Source: an uncultured Bacteroidales bacterium
GTDB taxonomy: Bacteria > Bacteroidota > Bacteroidia > Bacteroidales > Paludibacteraceae
NCBI GenBank assembly: GCA_902774185.1
Contig: CACYHE010000011.1
Coordinates: forward strand, 17,469-81,468
Direction of reading: 5' to 3'
Length of the DNA stretch: 64,000 bases
In this document: one piece after another, positions 48,632-54,828 of the stretch
Position numbering within the stretch: the stretch's first letter is position 1
Layout of the letters: each line of letters starts with the position of its first letter
Notes under the pieces: model-generated
Told to the model about the DNA's origin: nothing
Database searches by the model: none
The model's input: the letters and a program-made list of their open reading frames with translations, nothing else
Translations under genes and position numbers: made by a program

Positions 48632-49316
48632 CTCCGATAATGGTTTCATCTATTTCCGTATTTTCTATGATTGCTTCTTTCTTATCACAACAATTCTCTC
48701 CCGGATGGAACACGGTCACCAAGTTACCGAACATCAACTTACAAGCAATCGCCAGCACGATGATGCCGAAGAACTTACGAATGATATACAAAGCCGTATT
48801 GCCCAAGAATTTCGTCAACCAGTTCGTACCGGTCAACACCAGGAAAAGCACCAAGATACACAGGAATAAAGAGATACAGAGGTTTCCGATCGAATACTCC
48901 GCCGTAATCGCCAGCAATGCCGTAAACGCCCCCGGACCTGCGTACATCGGGAATGCCAAAGGCACAATCGAACTGCCGGCTCCTATCTCCCCCTCCAACT
49001 TGTCATTCTGAAAGATCGTGATATCCAGCACCATCTCCAACGCCATCAGCAAAATCACAAAACCACCGGCAATTGCGAAATACTCGATCTGCACGCCGAA
49101 GAGTTTGAGAATCCATTCGCCTAAAAACAGGAACGCCATCAGGATGATCAGACTCGCCAGACACACGCGCCATGCGCTGATCTTGATCCCCTTCTTTTGC
49201 ATGGCTATCGTAATAGGTATGTTACCGAACGGATCAATGATAGCAATCAGGAAAATAAAAGAAGACAATACCTGCCAAATATCAAAAGACCCAAAGAATT
49301 CTTGTAATGTATTCAT
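48609..49316 (-). CDS. MarC-family integral membrane protein
   Basis: 235 residues with six hydrophobic segments; LIAIIDPFGNIPITIAM near the N-terminus is the MarC signature, with GLF-like VPLAFPMYAGPGAFTALL later. MarC family function is unsettled (no proven role in drug resistance). A charged cytoplasmic tail with CCDKKEAIIENTEID ends the protein. First gene of the operon with rpiB, radical SAM and MBL genes. Confidence 0.88.
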   Translation of the reverse strand: MNTLQEFFGSFDIWQVLSSFIFLIAIIDPFGNIPITIAMQKKGIKISAWRVCLASLIILMAFLFLGEWILKLFGVQIEYFAIAGGFVILLMALEMVLDITIFQNDKLEGEIGAGSSIVPLAFPMYAGPGAFTALLAITAEYSIGNLCISLFLCILVLFLVLTGTNWLTKFLGNTALYIIRKFFGIIVLAIACKLMFGNLVTVFHPGENCCDKKEAIIENTEIDETIIGDENRVGE

Positions 49317-49339
49317 AGCATTTTTTCCAAATTAGGGCA

Positions 49340-49347
49340 CAAAATTA
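49340..49347 (-). promoter_or_regulatory. Promoter of marC operon
   Basis: TAATTTTG with TTG 23 bases upstream (49370), inside a palindrome shared with the efp promoter. Confidence 0.88.
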
Positions 49348-49356
49348 CAAAATTTC

Positions 49357-49370
49357 TTGCATATATGCAA
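49357..49370. promoter_or_regulatory. Palindromic shared -33 element (ttgcatatatgcaa)
   Basis: A perfect 14-bp palindrome whose two ends supply the TTG element of the divergent marC and efp promoters at equal distance (23 bases to each box). Confidence 0.8.
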
Positions 49371-49379
49371 ATTTTTTAC

Positions 49380-49387
49380 TAATTTTG
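49380..49387 (+). promoter_or_regulatory. Promoter of efp
   Basis: TAATTTTG with TTG 23 bases upstream (49357). The leader contains ataaatcataaatt microrepeats (49404-49442). Confidence 0.88.
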
Positions 49388-49443
49388 CAGCGAATTTTCG
49401 AAAATATAAATTATAAATCATAAATTTGAAATCATAAATTGCT

Positions 49444-50007
49444 ATGATTAACAGTCAAGACATCAAAAACGGCGTATGTATCCGTATGGACGGCCGTCTG
49501 TATTTCGTAATCGAGTTCCTGCACGTAAAGCCGGGTAAAGGTAACACGATTATGCGTGTTAAATTCAAAGACGTAGTGGATGGTCGCGTATTGGAGCGTC
49601 GCTTCAATATCGGTGAGAAACTGGAAGACGTACGCGTTGAGCGCCGTCCGTATCAGTTCCTCTACAAAGAAGGAGAGGATTATATCTTCATGAACAACGA
49701 GACCTTCGAGCAAGTGCCTATCGCACACGACCTGATCACCGGTGTGGACTTCCTCAAAGAGGGTATGGTAGTAGAAGTTGTTTCTGACGCTTCGACTGAC
49801 ACCGTGCTCTTCGCTGAACTGCCGACCAAGGTAGAGTTGCAAGTCACCTACACCGAGCCGGGTCTCAAAGGCGATACCGCAACCAACACCTTGAAGCCCG
49901 CTACCGTAGAAACCGGTGCAGAGGTACGCGTTCCGCTCTTCATCAACGAAGGCGAAATCATCCGTATCGACACCCGCGACGGTTCGTACTGCGAGCGCGT
50001 GCGTTAA
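49444..50007 (+). CDS. efp: Elongation factor P
   Basis: Relieves ribosome stalling at polyproline. KOW-like N-terminal domain with the tip loop KPGKGN, whose lysine is residue 32; then [13 protein letters not shown], and two OB domains ending [24 protein letters not shown]-like sequence ([14 protein letters not shown]). 187 residues. No epmA, ymfI or earP-type modification gene is seen nearby; the lysine at the tip is compatible with either unmodified or lysine-modified EF-P. Confidence 0.95.
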   Translation: MINSQDIKNGVCIRMDGRLYFVIEFLHVKPGKGNTIMRVKFKDVVDGRVLERRFNIGEKLEDVRVERRPYQFLYKEGEDYIFMNNETFEQVPIAHDLITGVDFLKEGMVVEVVSDASTDTVLFAELPTKVELQVTYTEPGLKGDTATNTLKPATVETGAEVRVPLFINEGEIIRIDTRDGSYCERVR

Positions 50008-50019
50008 TAATAAGGTGGA

Positions 50020-50961
50020 TTAGAACTCCAGATTGTCGGCTAACTGGTCCACACTGCTGGCACCGACGATGACCGACGTTACTCCCGCTTGCTCCATCAC
50101 CCAATGCAAGGCTTCTTGCGCGATGGTGCGGCGGGATTGTTGTGCCTGCTGCTGAAGCTCCCGTAAGAACGCCAACAACTCCGGAGTACGCTTGTCCGAC
50201 GTCAGATACTCCTCCTGCGCCATACGGGAGTCTGCCGGGATACCGTTGATATAACGGTCCGACAACAGACCTTGTGCCAAAGGCGAATAAGCAATAAATC
50301 CGATACCCTCTTGGCGGCAGAAATCCAAGATACCGTTCTCTAAGGGTGCGCGATCCAACATATTCAAGCGTCCCTGATAAGCCAACAAAGGCACATCGCG
50401 TTCGCGCAAGTATTGTACAGCCTGCTTGAGCGGCTCCAGAGGCCAGTTGGAGATACCTACATACAAGGCTCTTCCCTGTCGCACGATATCCACCATCGCT
50501 TGCAGCGTCTCCTCTATAGGCGTGAGCGGATCATAGCGATGGGAGTAGAACAAGTCCACATAATTCAAACGCATACGACGCAGCGACTGACTGATGCTCG
50601 CCATCAGATACTTCCGGCTACCCCAGTTGCCGTACACACCGGGCCACATGTCATAACCCGCCTTGGTCGAGATGAACAACTCATCGCGATAGGGACCGAA
50701 ATCATCCGCCATCAATCGACCGAAGGTGATCTCCGCACTGCCGTAAGGGATACCGTAGTTATTCGCCAGATCGAAATGGGTAACGCCGTGGTCGAAGGCA
50801 TAATGCGTGATCGCACGACTGCGATCGTAACGGGCGTCCGCACCGAAATTATGCCAAAAGCCCAAACTAATTCGGGGTAACATCACTCCGCTGTTTCCGC
50901 AGCGGCAATACATCGTTCGGATGTTCGCATACCGATCCTCGGCAGCTATGTACGGTTGAAT
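50020..50961 (-). CDS. Aldo/keto reductase (YghZ/GprA-like), C-terminally shortened
   Basis: NADPH-dependent TIM-barrel oxidoreductase: ISLGFWHNFG, HFDLANNYG (catalytic Asp/Tyr), STKAGYDMWPGVYGNWGSRK (YghZ-type loop), FYSHRYDPLTPIEETL, YVGISNWP, AYSPLAQGLLSDRY, VIVGASSVDQLADNL. YghZ reduces L-glyceraldehyde 3-phosphate and methylglyoxal. The family continues about 20-25 residues after QL.DNL, but here the protein stops with EF, so the last helix is missing. Promoter at 50989; start ATG 50961. Confidence 0.87.
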   Translation of the reverse strand: MQPYIAAEDRYANIRTMYCRCGNSGVMLPRISLGFWHNFGADARYDRSRAITHYAFDHGVTHFDLANNYGIPYGSAEITFGRLMADDFGPYRDELFISTKAGYDMWPGVYGNWGSRKYLMASISQSLRRMRLNYVDLFYSHRYDPLTPIEETLQAMVDIVRQGRALYVGISNWPLEPLKQAVQYLRERDVPLLAYQGRLNMLDRAPLENGILDFCRQEGIGFIAYSPLAQGLLSDRYINGIPADSRMAQEEYLTSDKRTPELLAFLRELQQQAQQSRRTIAQEALHWVMEQAGVTSVIVGASSVDQLADNLEF

Positions 50962-50988
50962 CATAACAGAATGTTTTAATATCGCTTG

Positions 50989-50996
50989 CAAAAGTA
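50989..50996 (-). promoter_or_regulatory. Promoter of the aldo/keto reductase
   Basis: TACTTTTG with TTG 23 bases upstream (51019). Leader of about 20 bases. Confidence 0.85.
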
Positions 50997-51131
50997 CAAA
51001 AAAATACGCACATACGCAAATAATTCGTTATTTTTATGCCGATTTAGGCCATTTTTTGCATTCAAAAACCATAAAATGCATTTTTTTTGCATTTTTTTTC
51101 CAAAAAATTTGGTCATGTCAAAAAAAAGCAG

Positions 51132-51139
51132 TACTTTTG
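51132..51139 (+). promoter_or_regulatory. Promoter of the tRNA-rpmH unit
   Basis: TACTTTTG with TTG 23 bases upstream (51109). Confidence 0.88.
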
Positions 51140-51194
51140 CACCCGCTTTCGGTTAAGAGAGCATTTGATCTTACTTTTATAGTCAAGAAAGTAT

Positions 51195-51267
51195 GCGGAA
51201 ATAGCTCAGTTGGTAGAGCACAACCTTGCCAAGGTTGGGGTCGCGAGTTCGAGTCTCGTTTTCCGCT
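51195..51267 (+). tRNA. tRNA-Gly (GCC)
   Basis: Acceptor GCGGAAA/TTTCCGC, anticodon stem caacc/ggttg with loop ttgccaa (anticodon GCC), T loop ttcgagt. 73 bases, discriminator T. Confidence 0.95.
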
Positions 51268-51277
51268 CTTTTTTTTT

Positions 51278-51337
51278 GCCCAGATGGCGGAAGTGCGCAT
51301 GCCGCGAGGTGTGCAGGTTCGAGTCCTGTTCTGGGCA
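51278..51337 (+). pseudogene. 60-nt truncated tRNA-Leu-like sequence
   Basis: Perfect 7-bp acceptor (GCCCAGA/TCTGGGC) and T arm (gcagg-ttcgagt-cctgt) with discriminator A, and a start (tggcgga) typical of tRNA-Leu. The D-loop and the anticodon arm are absent; only gcggaagtgcgcatgccgc lies between, which can fold as one short stem. It cannot decode. Probably a deletion derivative of a tRNA-Leu gene. Confidence 0.75.
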
Positions 51338-51348
51338 CAAAAAAAGAA

Positions 51349-51432
51349 GCGCAGGTGGTGAAATTGGTATACACGCTACTTTGAGGGGGTAGTGGTCGCA
51401 AGATCGTGTGAGTTCGAGTCTCATCCTGCGCA
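51349..51432 (+). tRNA. tRNA-Leu (GAG)
   Basis: Class II tRNA of 84 bases: acceptor GCGCAGG/CCTGCGC, anticodon stem ctact/ggtag with loop ttgaggg (anticodon GAG), a long variable arm, T loop ttcgagt. Confidence 0.94.
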
Positions 51433-51438
51433 CAAACC

Positions 51439-51454
51439 GTCTTCGAGAGAAGAC
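51439..51454 (+). promoter_or_regulatory. GNRA hairpin in the rpmH leader
   Basis: GTCTTC-GAGA-GAAGAC, perfect six-pair stem with a GNRA tetraloop, between the tRNA-Leu 3' end and rpmH. Could be a processing or protein-binding site. Confidence 0.55.
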
Positions 51455-51473
51455 ATATAAACTGAATACAACA

Positions 51474-51632
51474 ATGAAACGTACATTTCAACCTTCCCAA
51501 CGCAAGCGTCGTAATAAACACGGCTTCTTGGAGAGAATGACAACCGCTAACGGTCGTCGTGTATTGGCTGCGCGCCGCGCTAAAGGTCGTAAGAAACTGA
51601 CCGTTGCCGACGAGGGTCGCCACAAATTTTAA
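51474..51632 (+). CDS. rpmH: Ribosomal protein bL34
   Basis: 52 residues, very basic: [40 protein letters not shown], ending [12 protein letters not shown]. The start is fixed by the family's MKRTFQPS. It lies in one transcript with the three tRNA-type genes upstream and a terminator downstream. Confidence 0.96.
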   Translation: MKRTFQPSQRKRRNKHGFLERMTTANGRRVLAARRAKGRKKLTVADEGRHKF

Positions 51633-51661
51633 TTGCAATTGACACAAGACAATTGACAAAT

Positions 51662-51697
51662 AGGGAAAAGAGCGTGGCTCCTTTCCCTTTATTTGAT
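51662..51697 (+). terminator. Terminator after rpmH
   Basis: agggaaaagagc-gtg-gctcctttccct stem followed by a T-rich run. Confidence 0.88.
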
Positions 51698-51711
51698 TTT
51701 TTTAAAACACT

Positions 51712-52047
51712 ATGGAATCAACAAGACAACACAAGATCGCCCGTCTGATACAGAAAGACATGAGCGATATCCTTTTACGTTACGCGCGCACGTTACAAGG
51801 CACGCTCATCTCCGTGAGCGAAGTGCGTGTATCGCCGGATCTGTCTATCGCACGCGTGTACCTGTCTATCTTCCCGCAAGACAAAGTAGCACCTACGATG
51901 GCACTCATCGAAGAGAATACCCATCGTTTTCGGGGAGAACTCGGTGCACTCGAACGTCATCAACTGCGTATCATCCCGGAGATCATCTTCCATCTCGATG
52001 AGACCATCGACCGCATGGAACGCATCGATGAGCTGCTCAAGCAATAG
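51712..52047 (+). CDS. rbfA: Ribosome-binding factor A
   Basis: KH-like 30S assembly factor, 111 residues: RQHKIARLIQKDMSDILLRY, LISVSEVRVSPDLSIARVYLS, LRIIPEIIFHLDETIDRMERI, DELLKQ. The motif SPDLSIARVYLS is typical. Its 3' end runs into the repeat-filled start region of the permease gene. Confidence 0.94.
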   Translation: MESTRQHKIARLIQKDMSDILLRYARTLQGTLISVSEVRVSPDLSIARVYLSIFPQDKVAPTMALIEENTHRFRGELGALERHQLRIIPEIIFHLDETIDRMERIDELLKQ

Positions 52048-52092
52048 ACCGTTTCACTCAAAGTAAAAAGACCGCTCTGCTCAAAGTAGAAA
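52047..52092. repeat. Microrepeat (gaccgctctgctcaaagta) at the permease start
   Basis: Two copies of accgttt/ctctgctcaaagta(a/g)aaag. They cover the place where the LolC/E start codon should be. Confidence 0.7.
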
Positions 52093-53303
52093 GAAATATC
52101 GCTTGGCGGTACCTTTTCTCCAAGAAAGGGCATAATGCCATCAATATCGTATCCGGTATCAGTGCCGCAGCGGTAGCCGTGGTTACTGCCGCTATGATAT
52201 GTGTGCTATCGGTGATGAACGGTTTCGGTACCTTGGTGGAACAGATGTTCTCCGAGTTCGATGCACCTCTGCTGGTTGTACCTACGCAAGGCAGCACTTT
52301 ACGTACCGACACCTTACCGATTGCTTCTTTGTACGCGCGCGAAGACATCGAAGCCATCTCCATGCAACTGGAGCAGACGGCGCTTATCCGCTACAAGGAC
52401 CATCAGATGCCGGCACGCGTGTTAGGGGTCGATAGCCTCTTTACCCGCACGGCGCATATCGACTCTATCATCTCTGACGGTTATTTCTGCGTCTATGACG
52501 GCGCCTTCGATCGCACGGTGATGGGAAGAGGTCTGGCTGCACAAATCGGTATGAACGCCCATTTCACCGGAGCACTGCACCTCTATGCCCCTAAACGTAC
52601 CGAACGTATCAACATGCTGCGCCCCGAAAAGTCGCTGCAACATGAGTACGCCTACATCGCCGGTACCTTTGCCGTGAACCAACTTGAATACGATGACCAG
52701 TTACTGCTGGTTTCCCTACCCCTTGCCCAACGACTCTTCGAATACGATGACCATACGGCGAGTGCGCTGCGAATTCAGCCCAAGAGAACACAGAACACAG
52801 ACCGTTTCACTGACAGAATACAGACCGAATTAGAGCAAGCATTGGGACCCGGATATAAGGTACTGAATCGTTACGAGCAACAGGCGGACTTCTTCCGCAT
52901 CCTGCGTATTGAGAAGTGGTTAACGGTCCTGCTGCTTGTTCTCATCTTACTCATCGCCAGTTTCAATATCATCGGTTCGCTGACCATGCTCATCATCGAT
53001 AAGAAAGAAGACATCCGCATCCTCTCTAACTTGGGAGCGGACGAACGAACGATTCGTCGGGTCTTCTTGCTGGAAGGTTGGATGATATCCGCTTTGGGAA
53101 CACTAAGCGGTTTGATTATCGGTATAGTCGTATGTCTTGGGCAACAACATTTTGAATGGCTCAAACTGGGGAACGGCAGTGAGTATGTCGTGTCCGCCTA
53201 TCCGGTTCAAGTGCAACCGACCGACATCCTGCTCGTCGGTATCATCGTGTTGGCATTGGGTTTTGTGGCGGCATGGGTGCCGGTGAGGAGATTGAAGGTT
53301 TGA
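52077..53303 (+). CDS. LolC/E-type (FtsX-family) ABC permease, start uncertain
   Basis: Lipoprotein-releasing or related transporter subunit. The family N-terminus is visible upstream of the first GTG (52179): RNIAWRYLFSKKGHNAINIV then SGISAAAVAVVTAAMICVLS. That stretch contains no ATG, GTG or TTG; the only near-start is CTG at 52077, given here as the start. Four membrane segments: the N-terminal one and three near the C-terminus (LTVLLLVLILLIASFNIIGS; ALGTLSGLIIGIVVCLG; ILLVGIIVLALGFVAAWVPV). In-frame microrepeat PKRTQNTDRFTDRIQTE in the periplasmic domain. Confidence 0.8.
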   Translation: MLKVERNIAWRYLFSKKGHNAINIVSGISAAAVAVVTAAMICVLSVMNGFGTLVEQMFSEFDAPLLVVPTQGSTLRTDTLPIASLYAREDIEAISMQLEQTALIRYKDHQMPARVLGVDSLFTRTAHIDSIISDGYFCVYDGAFDRTVMGRGLAAQIGMNAHFTGALHLYAPKRTERINMLRPEKSLQHEYAYIAGTFAVNQLEYDDQLLLVSLPLAQRLFEYDDHTASALRIQPKRTQNTDRFTDRIQTELEQALGPGYKVLNRYEQQADFFRILRIEKWLTVLLLVLILLIASFNIIGSLTMLIIDKKEDIRILSNLGADERTIRRVFLLEGWMISALGTLSGLIIGIVVCLGQQHFEWLKLGNGSEYVVSAYPVQVQPTDILLVGIIVLALGFVAAWVPVRRLKV

Positions 53304-53331
53304 GAGTTTGAAGGTTTGAAGGTTTGAAGAT
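53298..53331. repeat. Microrepeat (tttgaagg, period 8), intergenic
   Basis: gtttgagagtttgaaggtttg-type repeat between the permease stop and the lipoprotein start, which is partly built from it. Confidence 0.75.
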
Positions 53332-53878
53332 GAAAGAGCGTATATATATTTTCCTATTGGCATTGTGTGCCGTACTATTGGTTCCTTCGTGCAAGAAACA
53401 GGAACCCTCTGTCCGCAGGCAGATACCGTCCGTCTATCATACGGCGTACGAACAGATTTACGGACACTGCTATGATTCCATACCCTATGCCGTCGTAGCA
53501 TTGGATCTCTATTCGGATAGTTTGTTCCTGGATCGGCATCACCGTATCAAAGGTACGGGTTACAACCTCTGCCTGTCCGATATCTTCGTTCCCGACTCGC
53601 TCTTGGAGGAAGGGACCTATCGATCCATCCCGTCCACCGAAATCCCTACTCCCTTCACTTTTTTACAAGGCAAAGACTATGAGGGTTACCCGCACGGTAT
53701 GTATATCCTGGATATCGAGGATAGTAAGATATCGCGTATCCAAGTGCTGGATTCGGGTTCGTTCATCTATCGGAACGACAGTCTGCTCTTCACCCTATAC
53801 TACCAAAATACACAGGGCACGACCACTACCTATCAGTGTCATTTCCAAGGCGCACTTATCCCATGGCTAAAACAGTAA
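53330..53878 (+). CDS. Lipoprotein of unknown function
   Basis: 182 residues; signal peptide IYIFLLALCAVLLVPSCKKQ with a lipobox ending SC, then a beta-rich domain (AVVALDLYSDSLFLDRHHRI; HGMYILDIEDSKISRIQVLD; SFIYRNDSLLFTLYYQN). No catalytic motif or known family recognised. Start at ATG 53330 rather than the TTG two codons earlier. Overlaps xerD by 16 bp. Confidence 0.7.
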   Translation: MKERIYIFLLALCAVLLVPSCKKQEPSVRRQIPSVYHTAYEQIYGHCYDSIPYAVVALDLYSDSLFLDRHHRIKGTGYNLCLSDIFVPDSLLEEGTYRSIPSTEIPTPFTFLQGKDYEGYPHGMYILDIEDSKISRIQVLDSGSFIYRNDSLLFTLYYQNTQGTTTTYQCHFQGALIPWLKQ

Positions 53879-54777
53879 AACCGGATCTTCTGCTGCGTGA
53901 GTACCATACGTACCTTCGTCTGGAACGCGGTTACTCACCAAACACCATCGAGGGCTACGAGATGGATCTGAATAAACTGCGCACCTATTGCGAAGAGCAT
54001 ACTATCGACTTCGTGCATATGGAGTACGAACAGTTGGAAGAGTTCATCTTTCAGCAGTTCAAGACCCTGCATTCGGAGGCAACACAAGCACGTGTATTAG
54101 CCGGTATCCATGCCTGGTTCCGGTTTCTGCTATACAAAGATTATATTGACCAAGATCCTTCGGAACTGTTGGAAGGTCCCAAGAAATCCAAACATCTGCC
54201 TACCGTGCTTTCGCTTGACGAAGTGAACCGGATGATGGGTGCCATCGACCTTAGTTCCAACGAAGGGCATCGTAACCGTGCCATGATGGAGATGCTCTAC
54301 GGTAGCGGACTGCGCGTAAGCGAACTGGTGAATCTGCGCTTAAGTCGCATGTATCTCAACGAGCATTATATGCTGATTGAAGGAAAAGGATCCAAGCAAC
54401 GCTTGGTTCCTACTTCACCGGTGGCAGAAGAGTGGTTCGGTTACTGGATGCAAGACCGTGCTACCTGGCCTGTCAAACCCGAATCACGTGATATCGCCTT
54501 CGTCAACCGTTACGGCCGTCCCCTCACACGCGCCATGGTCTTTACCATCGTGCGGAAGTTGTGTGCCGAAGCCGGTATCACCAAGACGGTTAGCCCCCAT
54601 ACCTTACGTCATTCGTTTGCAACCCATCTGCTGCAGAACGGAGCGGACCTGCGTGTCATCCAGCAATTACTCGGACACGAAGACCTCGCTACCACGGAGA
54701 TCTACACCCACGTTGATGTGCAAGATCTGCGGCAAGCGATCCTGCAATGCCATCCGGCTAACAAAAATGAAAGGTGA
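53863..54777 (+). CDS. xerD: Tyrosine recombinase XerD-like
   Basis: Chromosome-dimer resolution recombinase. N-terminal SAM-like domain (YHTYLRLERGYSPNTIEGYEMDL; EEFIFQQF), catalytic domain with the first Arg in LYGSGLRVSELVNL, Lys in EGKGSKQRLVP, HTLRHSFATHLL (H-x2-R), LGHEDLATTEIYTHV (H then the nucleophilic Tyr). Length 304 is right. ATG 53863 overlaps the lipoprotein gene. The location gives no sign of an integrative element, so a housekeeping Xer role is likely. Confidence 0.92.
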   Translation: MAKTVKPDLLLREYHTYLRLERGYSPNTIEGYEMDLNKLRTYCEEHTIDFVHMEYEQLEEFIFQQFKTLHSEATQARVLAGIHAWFRFLLYKDYIDQDPSELLEGPKKSKHLPTVLSLDEVNRMMGAIDLSSNEGHRNRAMMEMLYGSGLRVSELVNLRLSRMYLNEHYMLIEGKGSKQRLVPTSPVAEEWFGYWMQDRATWPVKPESRDIAFVNRYGRPLTRAMVFTIVRKLCAEAGITKTVSPHTLRHSFATHLLQNGADLRVIQQLLGHEDLATTEIYTHVDVQDLRQAILQCHPANKNER

Positions 54778-54828
54778 AAGATGAAAGGAAAAATAGGGTG
54801 AAAAGTGAAAGGTTAAAGTTGAAAGGAA
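54766..54828. repeat. Microrepeat (gaaaggtgaaa) upstream of the DUF5686 gene
   Basis: Repeated aaggtgaaagatgaaagg-type words from the xerD stop to the next start; the same word as at 3271-3300. Confidence 0.8.

Noticed and set aside
51278-51337. Selenocysteine or other functional tRNA
   Set aside because: There is no anticodon loop or D arm, so decoding is not possible.
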